Below are positions 38,691 to 50,400 of a DNA stretch of 64,000 nt, in pieces; position 1 is the stretch's first letter; each line of letters begins with the position of its first letter. Below the pieces are notes generated by a model. The model had not been told where the DNA came from, made no database searches, and saw only the letters and a list, made by a program, of their open reading frames with translations. Source of the DNA: Ectocarpus siliculosus (taxonomy: Eukaryota > Sar > Phaeophyceae > Ectocarpales > Ectocarpaceae); contig FN649742.1 of assembly GCA_000310025.1 (NCBI GenBank), forward strand, positions 528,241 to 592,240. Direction: 5' to 3'. The position numbers and the translations under genes are program-made.

Positions 38691-40617
38691 TCGAAGTATA
38701 CGACACATTTATTTCTTCTTGATGGCAACTTTTGTGTGTTGTACAGCACGTGCCCGTACTTACCTTGGAAACTCTTCTGTTGCCTGAGGCTCGCGCTTTG
38801 TTGGTTGCCCGAGATCGGGCACCTGTTCCTACTTGCTGAGAGTGATTCTTGGCGATTGACGATACTTTCCAGGTCTGCCCCCGCCCATTGCATGATCAAC
38901 GCACGGCGGTCAGACGGTATCAACACTTTGCATTCCTACTTCTCGAAGTTGTCCAACTACCTGAGCCAGATGTCAAGTTGCCTCCCAACCTCAACCTCTA
39001 CGGATGCGCCCGGTACCTGCATCATCAGCAGTCTGCAGCTCGCAGCTCGTCCGAGACCCTCTCATCTTCCGCAAAGATGCCACCCTCTCTCAGCCCCCAA
39101 GTCAAGCGAATGACCTCCCAGTTTCCCTTCATTAGGGAGTTGCCCTCCGTGACGTGTTTCTTGATCGCTTCGAAACGTCGCTCCCCTCGCGTCCAACTCG
39201 GAAGTTAGCCGAGCTTCTTGGACATCTCCAGATTTCGCGGCATTTATCCATCCATATTCTAATTGAATCAGGTCTCGGTCGGAAACGGACAACAGTGGGT
39301 CCAAACATATGCAAACGTGGGGGGGTAGACCAACCACTGTTTTGTTGCCTGCGGTTGGTGTTATTATGAGGATAATGTAGTTAGACTGTGTATAGACTAC
39401 ATGCAGTCAGTATACCGCAGGTAACACAAGATACCACACCCCCGGACCGATTTGGCTCGCTTACTCCGTGACGAAGAGGATATGCACGTATCATGTGACA
39501 CGTTTTCGGAAAGCTCTCCATGAAACGGTTCCAACGCCGCCATTTTTCGGCTCCGCCGCTGTTTCTGCTTTGAACTACTGTAGTCGAGTTTTGAAAATCA
39601 GTCTTGGGAGTGAGGTACAGCAGTTTGTGTCCAGACTAATGTAGACTATCCGCTATATATATTTTTTCTCTTCCCTCGTTTAGCTCGGACGGTGTACTGC
39701 TGCAGTGTCTCTATGCAATCAAGGAAGGACAGCAGTGATGACACATAGTCTAGGGTACCGTTTGAGAAATGTTTCATGTTTGAACCCCGGCATTTCTCTC
39801 GATGCTGTATGACGCTGCTGCCACACCTCGCTGATGCGGGCTGTCAGGTGTCGGTTCCCGAATCTAACGTGGTTCCGCCGATTTCCTCTCGGACGCGCTG
39901 ACACGCTGACACGCTTGCACGCTTGGCAGGGTTGGATCTACAGACCACATCCAGAGGTCGGTTTGCACTCAACGCGAGCCGACGTTTTTTTCTTTCGTTA
40001 TGTCAGATCCTGCCTGACCCCTACATGTACGTACCTCCAATGCCAGGGCGCGAGGGCAGAAACGCGAGAAACGCCACGCACCTCCCAGAGAACCACCGGG
40101 AGAACAAAGAAAAAAAATCTTGTCTGTGTAATCTACAAGTACTACACGAGCTTGCTGCTGGTAGACAACAACTGCACGTCCAAAGTACCCGGGGCATGAG
40201 GATCAACCTCGTGCACTGATTTATAAGTGAAAGCGAATAGGACAAGGAAAGCACCCCCTCGAAAATACTTTCTAGTCTATAGGCATAGACTATGTACAGG
40301 ATATCACCTGCAGCACCAGCAGCAATAATAGCGGTCTGCAGTTGGCTGCGCGCGGAAAAAATTACCCGCAATATTCCAAGTGTGATCCTTTCGACGACGC
40401 CAAACAACCCGGTACGCACAACAACCAGAAACGGATTGGTGTCGATCTTTTCACCAGGTTTCTTCGGCGGGCACACACAAGCACACACAAGCACACACAA
40501 GCACGAGCAAGGGCAATTTCAGTCCAGCAGTTCCAGACAGAGCGAGGTAAAAGCTCGCAGCTCATTGCTCGGAGTCTAACCTATCTGCACGAACGTACAT
40601 CCTCCCCGACAGCCGCC
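38691..40617. other. intergenic region with a MITE copy
   Basis: This 1.9-kb spacer lies between CFAP251 and the EsV-1-7 gene, both on the plus strand. A diverged MITE copy sits at about 39413-39630. A short minisatellite of three GCACACACAA-like units lies near 40471-40500. No supported exon is present; the last few hundred bases should hold the promoter of the EsV-1-7 gene. Confidence 0.5.
39413..39630. mobile_element. diverged MITE, family A (copy 1)
   Basis: Left end TACCGCAGGTAACACAAG followed by ATACCACACCCCC, then a body with GGAAAGCTCTCCATGAAACG and AACGCCGCCATTTTTCGGC. The same order of segments occurs at 54455-54671. The right end is degraded, so the right coordinate is approximate. 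Confidence 0.55.
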
Positions 40618-43600
40618 ATGAAGAGAGGCAAGCGATGCTTCATCCAGAGCTGCCTGGCTCCGGCGCCGTTCGCGAGTCCTTTGCAACCGGACGTGCACGC
40701 GTGTGAAGTCCATAAGAAGAGGGACTTTGTCAACATGAGGAACAAGGTACGAGTAGTAGCGGATGCCTTGCGTTGGCTGTGACTCTGGTCACGCGTATTC
40801 ACAGTTGTTGCTGCTGCCAAACAGCCCATACTGCTAAAACCCTTGCACGTCGACGGAGAAAACACACGACCAAGGAATTAAATGATGTGTATCGTGCACA
40901 CACAGGCGGTAACCGGGCATGCGTATACTGCTCCTGTCACTGCTGCTGTCACACTCTCCAATTGCAAATGCTCTCCCTCCAGTAGAGACCCGCACCATGT
41001 CTCTCCCTCTCTCTCTCAAGCACCACTACACCCACCGAGTGCACTGACTAAACAATGACGAGATTCAGAGACGGCGGAGTGTGTGTGTCTGTCCGCGACG
41101 ACCGGTAAACAGCAACAGAGCACAATATAGGAGGCGCAGCAGATTCCGCACTTGTCAACCGCATCATTGCTCCAAGTGAGCACGCCCCGCAAAGATTAGC
41201 GGTCCGTGTGGTCAGCGATTTCGTCTGTGTGTTGTTGACCATGTTGACGTATGCACAACGGAGTTACCGAGTACGTCCGCAAGTACCGTTGCTCTCGCGG
41301 GCTCAAGGCGGAGAGGATATTATTCTGCTGTCCTCGAGATCGGATGCATACCCAACCGAAACCGCGAGCGGTGGGATTCCAATCTATTCTGTCGGTTCGT
41401 CGGGTAGGCCGTCGAGGCTCGCGTAGGATGTCGTCGAAGCCTAAACTCGCTGGCATATCTTGCATTTTTCAGGACGTATTTTCACACTTTCTTTTCTTTC
41501 GCCTCGATACTGCGGCCTTTGTTACTCAGCGCTGCCTCGAGCCAGGATGCTACCGCAACCCGCACTACGGCGTGAGCCGACTCATCGATCCGAACAGCAA
41601 GGCTCAGTACTGCACCAAGCACAAAGCCCCTGGTGAGCTCTTCACAAGATTTCCATTGCAACATTTCTGTGTTGTGTGAGTATTGTTGTAGAAATGTACC
41701 GAAACAAATCTGTTGGTGCGCCACTCGGCATATCCGTAAGGCCAATACACAACAGCAGCGACATTGTACACCGACCGTCCCAGGTTTCGACAGCGGAGCT
41801 GCAGCGAATCTCGGCAATTCTATACGCAGTTTATTAATTGCTCACGAGAAGGACACGTTCACCGAACACCTATTTGCAATAAGCTGTATCTTGACGAACG
41901 TATTTTGAGTCGTACCGCAAAGAGGAAGTCGTTATGTCTACTGAGCAGATCGATATTGAGGAGCCTTGTACTGAGGATTGTATCCATTTTTTACATACAT
42001 GTAGACTAGATATGTACACCGCCCCTTGAATTTTCAGGATGGAATGGATCCAAGATATATATACCTAGATTTACGCACATGTTCGTGTACTCCGATGTGG
42101 TATCCGCTTCTATTACTGCTGATATAAACGAGTAGACTGCGGCCTATGCGCAATACATAGCCACCCCACAGCAAGTACTGCTGCTGTACAGAAGAACAAA
42201 GTGTCAAGCTCAAGGGCAATGTCGTATGCTACCCGGCACACGCAACCACCGAGCGACCGCTCGCATACCGTCAACGTCTCTCTCGCTTAGGTATGCAGAA
42301 CGTGAATGGAGGAAGATGTGCCGGGCCGGACTGCTCGAAGCAGCCACGCTTCTCTCTGCCCGGGGAGAAGGGCAAGTACTGTTCCAAGCACCGAAAGGAG
42401 GGCATGGTCGACGTTCTCTACACGGTGAGCGCCACAATCCACACAGGACGTAACTAACAAAAACAAACGAAGGACGGGAAGCTCTCACTCGTTTGTTTAA
42501 TGCATGTGTTTTCGATCCACCGCATGTGAGTATGTCACTCACGAATAACATACTCGCAAATGACTGCGGCGGTGTCAGTCTCGTTAGCGAGGATAACCAC
42601 TAAATCACATCTCGACCAAGACCAATAATATGTCGTACCCTTTTGACATGAAAATACACCTATTTATGCCCTGTTCTCCCCGGCAGACACTTTTCAGCTT
42701 ACCTCCAACGCTATTGACATGGGAAGCCAGTATGCCACGCCATTTACGGCAATCCGTCGTTTGAAAGAGTGGAAAGTGTGTCAGCATGTTTGCAAAGTTT
42801 TTTAAAGCCAGACCTGATGGGTATGCCCACCAACGTCCTCGACCCCGCCCCGCTCATCGTGCCCTGTTGTCGGCTTTGCGTGCGGTACCCAACTCTCTTG
42901 ATTTCCAATGTTATTGTAGCCCTGTGCTGCCGAAGGTTGCAGGAAGCACCCCCACTTTGGCCACGTGGAGGGTGGCCCGCGCTACTGCGCGCAGCACCGC
43001 GCGGAAGGGATGGTAGACGTCAAGCACAGGCGCTGCGCTGTCAAGAGCTGTCGCAAGGACCGCGTGGTGATCCCTGGCAGCGCTAAGAAGCGGGGAAAGT
43101 TCTGCGAGATCCATTGCGATGTCAACGAACTAGTGGACAAGGATGTGTCGACCGATGGGACGGCCAGCGACAAGAAGCGTGGCCGTGCGTGGATGACGGG
43201 GATGTGAGAGAACGTATTCTGTGGTTTAACAACGATTTGCGTTTCACCAGGGGGGTCCTTAGAACGAATACAAGCAAGCGAGGGCTCGATGCACAAATCC
43301 AGACTTTCCCTTTTCTGCCCCAGATTAGGATGGACACACCTCCTGGAAAACGGTATACCCAGTAGCAGGTGAGTGGTGCATGTGTTCACGAGCCGAAGTA
43401 CATGCCCACTAAGCCGCACAATCTGGTTCTCCCACCACAGAGAGGACGACAAGGAGTACATGAGCTCGGGAAGCTCCCAGCGGGGCTCCTCCGTGGGAGA
43501 CTTGGCGGGCAACTCGCCGTACGACTACTCCTCGAGCAGGTCGGCGTCCATCCCGAGCATCCACGAAGCGGCGCAGGGGCTGGCGCACCTCGCTATGCTC

Positions 43601-44303
43601 GCTAGCAGGGAACGCGCTCTCAGCGTCGGCGGTGAAGCCGCCGGAACTTCTTTGCCGCGAGGGAATGGCCATGTTCCCGGCCGTGCTCCGTATCAGCAAG
43701 CCGGACAACCCGAGAACACCCACCGCGGCACGGCAAGGCCTATCGCCGGCCGAGGGCCGTCTCATTCTAACGCCGAGCTAGGTGAGGACGAAAACTCATG
43801 GCATGCATGCACCAATCGATGTCTCGTCCGTTTCTCCATGTTATGCTTGTCCCGGACGAGCGTAAACTTCATCAACCTTGTCCCGCGCTGACCCAATGCA
43901 CGCTGCCTACCCCGTACCCGTACCAGACCGCCACGCCAAGTCGGGGGACACGAGGCCCTTCTTCTACCCTGCAGCTCAACCTGGCTCCGAGCGTGACCCA
44001 TACCCCCTTTTCAAGCGGGAGAGGTTGCAGTCCAACGACCCGCTCGAGCCCGGACGACCGAGGGTGTCTCCGGATTTTCACGGAAGCACCAGCGCCAGCA
44101 TGGCCAGTGGCCCGGCGGCCGCGGCCGCCCCGCCGTTTCGCCTCCGCTACTTCGATCCCAAGCCCAGCTCGTCCATGTACTCAGCCTATCCCAGCCCGTG
44201 GGATTTCCCCAGGGAGGGAGAGCGCGCGCGTTGGGCTGACGGCGACAGCGTTCGCGCGCCTGTGCCAATGCGCGCTTGGGACAATCACCCGTCGGCTACC
44301 TGA
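40618..44303 (+). CDS. EsV-1-7 domain protein with five cysteine/histidine motifs
   Basis: Exons: 40618-40746, 41530-41632, 42291-42424, 42920-43203, 43441-43781, 43927-44303; all phases match (0,1,0,2,1) and the product is 455 residues. Five motifs follow C-x4-C-x(about 16)-C-x2-H: CFIQSC...CEVH (exon 1), CLEPGC...CTKH (exon 2), CAGPDC...CSKH (exon 3), CAAEGC...CAQH and CAVKSC...CEIH (exon 4). This is the EsV-1-7 repeat, named from a gene of the Ectocarpus virus EsV-1 and found in the brown algal developmental regulator IMMEDIATE UPRIGHT (IMM). The motifs occupy roughly residues 5-200. The remaining 250 residues are low-complexity, rich in Ser, Pro, Gly and Arg, and probably disordered. The Cys/His spacing suggests metal binding; the molecular function of the family is not established. 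An alternative end is a stop at 43207 if intron 4 is not removed, but GTGAGA at that point and the matching phase favour splicing. Confidence 0.85.
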
Positions 44304-47300
44304 AGAAGGTACGCACTAATTCTTGGAGGTTGTAGTAAGTTCGTGTCACCTTCGCTTTGTCGATCGAAACCTGTGTGTTGCAATCTGTTTTTTGGCGACT
44401 TGACGCCACCTTTCCCCCCTCATTGTAAATATTGTGTCCGTTCTTCTAATCATCGGATTGCCCACTGCACAACCGTCGTGTTTGCCTATGTATCGGCGCT
44501 GTTCAGAACGGCGGGAGGTACCGCGAAGACATTGCGTCAGTTTCGCTGCGGCTGCCTAGGCTGCTGAGCTTCGTTACATTGGTTGGGGGGCGAGGGCAAC
44601 GACGTGCTCACTACCTGCACTCCAAGAAAGGCCGACTGCCGCAGAAGCTTCTCCTGGGAAACCGGGCAGCTCACGGTCTTCAACTAAAATAGTGCAGACG
44701 GTGCTGTTGCGGCACAATTTTGTTCGCCATTCCGGTGAGAACTGTGAAAGCAGTCGTTCCGAGATAAACGTTTAAGCGTTGGTATATTTTTGCGCCATAG
44801 ATATTGTCGATTCGCGGACGCTGGAAACAACTTCATCCTTGGTGGAGTTGATACACGAATGTGAGAGGTAGGGAAGTTTTGGCTGGTTGGCTCAGTTTTT
44901 AGCGTAGCACGAAGCGCCCAGGAAATGCGCGCGAATGAGGCTTTAGGGGTGCTCGTGTTGGAATATTGTTGCGTATTTCGCCATGGCGGAGACGATACGT
45001 TTTACTTTGACTCCTAGACACTCTATCGGGCTTGCAGATAGGAAAGTTCGGTCGACAATGTGTGTTTGGTTGTTGATTGATGCGTGCGTGTGTGCCGTCC
45101 TGTAGCGGTACACACAGCAGTTTACGACATCTGTTTTTTCGGCCGAACGTTTCGTCGAAGATGGGTGATATGGTGTGTGAGTGTATTTTTAGTATTCTTG
45201 CGTATGGCAGGGATTTATTTTTCTATTGTTGACATGAGTACGACGTTCGAAGGACTTTGCTTGTGTGAGCAGAAGGTTGTTGAACTATCTCCGATGTTCC
45301 TCGTTTGTCTTTAGCCAACTATCAGCATGGGGCGAGTCTTTCGCCTCAGTCGCGCTTGGTATTTGATTTTTGATTGCGGTCGGTTCGCTACTCGCTCACA
45401 CTTGGGCGTCTGTTTTCTGTAAGTGTGATTTGTTGATGGTTGTGAATCTAGCTTGTTACGGCCGTTTGGCTCTGGCCGTCAGGCTTAAGGGAAGGGAAGC
45501 AGTATGCTTGTAGATAGTACATCGTCGGTTGGCTCTGCACCCCAAAAGCAGCAAATAGAAAATAACAACACCATCACGGCGGCGTGTTGGGGGTGTACTT
45601 TTCAATCGTTGGCAACTTTGTTGGCATGAAAAATATGGCGGCACACGAACACATTGATTCCTCGTGCATGTGCACGGGCGTAAGGGGAGGCGGCACGGGG
45701 TTGACCAGGAGGAGAAAGGTAATATATGGTGGTTGGTTTATAGTTTAGTTTGAACAGGGCTTCGATACCAGAATGACGGTTCTTCTTCTTTTCCCCTGAA
45801 AGTGGGGGCGCGAACTATGTATCTGCGTAGTATGCTTTCGGCTGTCGCCCAGACTTTATTTATGGATCAGGTCCAGCCGCTTGTTGCAAAGCCGCTCCAA
45901 ATAGCCAATGCGCTGTGGGGAGGGACCTTTCGCCTGCCGATTTCGTCTCCCATCACCGCCTCCACCAATGTCCATGGACGTTGTGAAATAATCGGCAAGT
46001 GAATTGGGCGTGCCCTGGCTCGACGTGTTTCGAAACAGTCTTGCCATTTAAACAATGGTTTGGTTATATCGTCTCCTATAGTAGTTATCGTCTCCTAAAA
46101 GCCGAAAATTGCTTAATTACTTGAGATTGTATTGATTAATTAAATTTTCCAGAGCAGCAGTGGCAAGTGTGAGAGGATTCGTAGAAGAACTGTTCCTCCG
46201 TACACGATTTCGCTAATACAGAAGCCGGGCTGCATGACACCTGGCACCAAGGCTATTCGTTGTTTTTTTGCTGTTGAGAAAGGAGTTTTTCACCACAAGT
46301 TGTATCGAAGAGTGGGCCGCGTGTTGTGTGCGCTAGGGGACAGACTCACCCGCCTTGAGTTCCGTTCCCCCAACTTTGGCGATTTTTGCACATGGCCAAA
46401 GAGCGTCGACCGCAAGGCGCTTGCGCCCGAAACAATTGATCTTGCCTCCATACATCGTCTCCCCAAAACCAAAAACAATTAATTGATTAAATAAACACAC
46501 AGTGTCACCCCAAATTAAATACATACATATTTTATTAGACTAGACTATATCTTCATCCCAATCTTATTTGTGTTACAAATATACAAGTATTGTTGTGCGC
46601 ATATTTCTTGGCCTTCGAAGAAGATAGAGATACAGAAGTCGGGACAATACATTTTGGATCACACAAATGACGTGCTGATGTGTATTACTCTGTCATCATA
46701 ATATTGCAGTAGATGGCTCTCCGGATGGCGCAGGCATCTGCCTGTCTAGACTATCTATCTATGTCGTTTTCCTCGGCATGCAATGAGGTACACGATCGTG
46801 CGCACCTGTATCTCGGGCACGACGCTCTCGGATACGACCCCTTACACACGGAGGGAACTACATATTATTGTGCTTTAGCTCTACATACATAGGCGCACGC
46901 CCCATCCTCGACGTACTGTACACACAGTCATGTACACATTCCTTCCAATGTTCGTTCGTGTTACTCCACCACATACATCCCGTTCGAACGTGGGTATATC
47001 TCGAATGGGGTAGTCTTTCTGTGTGTGTAATCATTTTTCCTAATCACCACTACACGCCGTCTGTTAATGGTCCATTGAGAGAATTTACAGCTCCTCCCGG
47101 AGACTGGACTTGGGTGGGTGTGTTATTACAGGCCTTGCACGAGAGGTTGGGGCGTGGTTGCTTCAATAATCTTCGAAGCGCAACAAAAATGTTGAAAAAA
47201 ATGTGCTGTGCACGCTCCAGAGTGCGCTTTGGAAGGTATGCGGGAATACCCCACTCCGCTCCACCGTCCCCCCCCCGCTCTCGCTCCGATTTTGAACCGC

Positions 47301-47410
47301 ACACCAGACACGGCCAGCACGTCCATCGAGCCAGCAGCGAGAGATAGCAGCTCTCGCCCCAGCCGCTGGCCAACAGTGAGCAGTAACTGAAAGGAGGACG
47401 CTTGCACACT
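44304..47410. other. 3.1-kb intergenic region
   Basis: No exon with family similarity is visible. It should hold the 3' end of the EsV-1-7 gene and the prefoldin promoter. One unclassified interspersed repeat copy lies at 46977-47048. Several open frames of 60-80 codons here lack any supporting feature. Confidence 0.5.
46977..47048 (+). repeat. unclassified interspersed repeat, copy 1
   Basis: About 70 bp starting CATCCCGTTCGAACGTGGG and containing TATATCTCGAATGGGGTAGT. The same sequence in direct orientation, with scattered changes, occurs at 54683-54750. Confidence 0.55.
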
Positions 47411-50400
47411 ATGTCGGAGATGGCGATGGCGAAAGCAGCCCCCGAGAAGGAAGTGGACACAGCATTATTGGTCACGCGCAAGAATCCGCGCGGGATCCCG
47501 GAAGTGGTCTTCATCGTGAGTGCGTCTGGCGTTCCTTCGAGACAACCAACCGCCGTACTCCTCTATCTCATGACATTGACGGTTGCCGTTTAGAGCTCAA
47601 AGCAGCGTCATCAGACCCAGGGCTTTTAGGAATTGCAGCATCATCGCTGTGGGTGGTTTCCCACACCAAAATCACAACACACGCAGTTTGTTGTTTTTGC
47701 GCAGTAAAAGGGCGATGTCTTGATTTTAGAGCATACTGCTGTACCAAGGACAGCCCCACCGACCCGTTTCAAACGTCTTAATATGATTTTCCACCTCGAA
47801 ACGGATGTCAAAATTAAATGGTAAATTACAACATGTTCTCGAAAAGGTCTGGGTGAGACGGGCTCAACGACGCCATTTTCGGCATGGTCGCCTTTTTTCG
47901 CCGCGCAGCGATCAAGCTTGTTAGATTTGCGCGGGGGTGTGTGGTATCTTATGCAATGTACGGCTGTGATCCTGTAAAACACTCACTTTGATCCGTTGGG
48001 GCTCAGAGTATTCAACCAATCCTCTGGCTCTACCGTTTCTACCAGTACATCCCCTTTTCTCGAAGCAAATGGTTTCCTCCTTCGTCACTCCACTAATGTA
48101 GGTGGATATTACGTTTTTCACGCGCGCGACTCGGACGACCACCTTTTTGCCCACCATGGCAACACATATGCATATCTCGCTCGAACTGGACAAAGCGCTT
48201 ACAGCTTTTATACACCCACTACAGCTGTTCCATTTAGACCATATTTTTTCGATGTCCTTTGCGCGCTCAATGGTTCAGTTCTCTGGCCGTCTTGCTTCTC
48301 GTGTTTGCAGCTGTACATTCACCCGTATGATCAAATGCAGTTGTAGTTCATGTGCAGTTCGGGCGAAAGAGCTGCAGACTTTCTCAAGTTGACACTGGGG
48401 TGTGCATCGACGATGAGGAAAGAGTGTCGCGGCAAAGCTACAGTAAATGACTGCCGTCGTCTAGATACAACAATTGATTTTGCCGTTTTTTGTCTTGAAG
48501 GATCTTATACCATTGGTCATTGGCCTATTATAATAGTAGTTTTTTTTTTGCAATTGTTAAAGAGTGTGGCTGGATCCTGCCGCTGACGCCAAGTTTAAAG
48601 GAGGCGAAGCCGTGAACGGTAGCTTGCTCCTAGAGGTAGATGAAGGTTCTGTCGTTGACACTCTTGCCCACGACCACGTAGGGATGGGAAAGTTGCTTGT
48701 TATAGCTGAGAGACGATCAGCAAGGGTCTGAGATGGAGTGGGGATCCAACTTCATCTCAGGGGGCACACAGAGTAGACAATTCTAAGGGGCTATGGGTCA
48801 CCTCCTGACCAACCCACATCCTATCAACAATAAGATGTACCCTATTCATGCTACCAGCCACACTCCTGAACACTTTGACTTTTCCCAGAATCGGTACACC
48901 TTCTCTCGATCCGAATCTACTTGGGCGCACATTTTTTCTCCTGACTTGGACATTTTTCCATGTGGACACAAATGTGTGTCGGTCCTGAGAGCACCGTCTT
49001 GGAGTCGATCCTACAAAGAACCGTGTGACGCTTCCATCGAATTACCCTTCCTGGCCACAAGAGGTTCCCAGTTTAGGGTAAATTCTGTGGGTGGAGAGTG
49101 TTAGGGAGGACCCGATTCGCAGGGTATCCGTCGATTGACTTTTACCAGAATCGGTACACCTTCGCACAAATGACAAAATGGGGTACACCCCACGTGTTTG
49201 GGCACAAAATTGGGTATACTTTTTTTCGGTGTGGGGCGCAACGCCTGACGCCGGGTAGGTGCCTGTAAACCACCTTCTAGCGCTTCAGCCCCATGCGCAA
49301 GGTCCTTAAAAAGGACGCCGAACTTTTTTTTTGCTTTTCACCTACAGGAACAGCGTTAACTACTTGTAGGGCCTGGAAGAGGGGAGCTTGTTGGAGGACC
49401 CCATTTTGTTCACGAAACGGCGGGGAACACCCCACGGTCTGCTAAAAGTTTATCTAGTACCCCATTTTGTTCACAAACGTACCCCACAATGTTCATTCAA
49501 GGCATACCCCTCTTTGTTCAGTGGTGACGCTCCTGCGGACTGCCATAATGGCAACCAACAATCAACCGCAGTCCACCGTAGGTGTGGCGACAGAAGGTGT
49601 TGGGGTATGTTCGTCTGCGGTGCAACATACAGGCTTTGTTGTGGTCTGCAGCGTGGCAAGGAGACAGAAGATACAGAGATAGGGTGGTCTGCGGTTGGTT
49701 GTTGGTTGCCATTTTGGCAGTCCGCAGGAGCGTCACCACTGAACAACAAGGTGTATGCCTTGAACATCATGGGGTACGTTTGTGAACAAAATGGGGTACT
49801 AGATAAACTTTTAGCAGACCGGGGAGTGCACCCCGCCGTTTCGTGAACAAAATGGGGTCCTCCAACAAGCTCCCCTCTTCCAGGCCCTACAAGTAGTTAA
49901 CGCTGTTCCTGTAGGTGAAAAGCAAAAAAAAGGTTGGGCGTCCTTTCGAAGGACCTGGCGCATGGGGCTGAAGCGCTGGAAGGCGGTTTACAGGCGCCTA
50001 CGCGGCGTCAGGCGTTGCGCCCCACACCGAAAAAAAGTAACCCCATTTTGTGCCCAAACACGTGGGGTATACCCCATATTGTCAATTCCCCTTTTTTGTT
50101 TTTGGGCAAGCCAGCAAACTGCTGTTGTCGTGTGTGCTCTACGCCATGCATGTAAAACCCTGTCTCTGTAAATCCGTGAGACGTAAAGAACATCATAGCG
50201 GGCCTTTTCCCTCCTCACGGTCGGAGACGTTGCCGTAGAATATCCATGCACAGCAAGCTCACTCCTACTCAAACCACGGGTGGCCCTTTGCCTCGTGGGA
50301 CGTGCTCTCAACAAGGTAAATAGACTCAATAGTGATCGCATATTTCGCGCACGCTTTTCCCTACTCCGTCTTTTGTCAGGATGATGTCGTCCAATTCCTG

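Noticed and set aside
46234-46482. 82-codon open frame in the intergenic region
   Set aside because: No similarity, splice partners or conserved features; surrounding sequence is AT-rich and non-coding in character.
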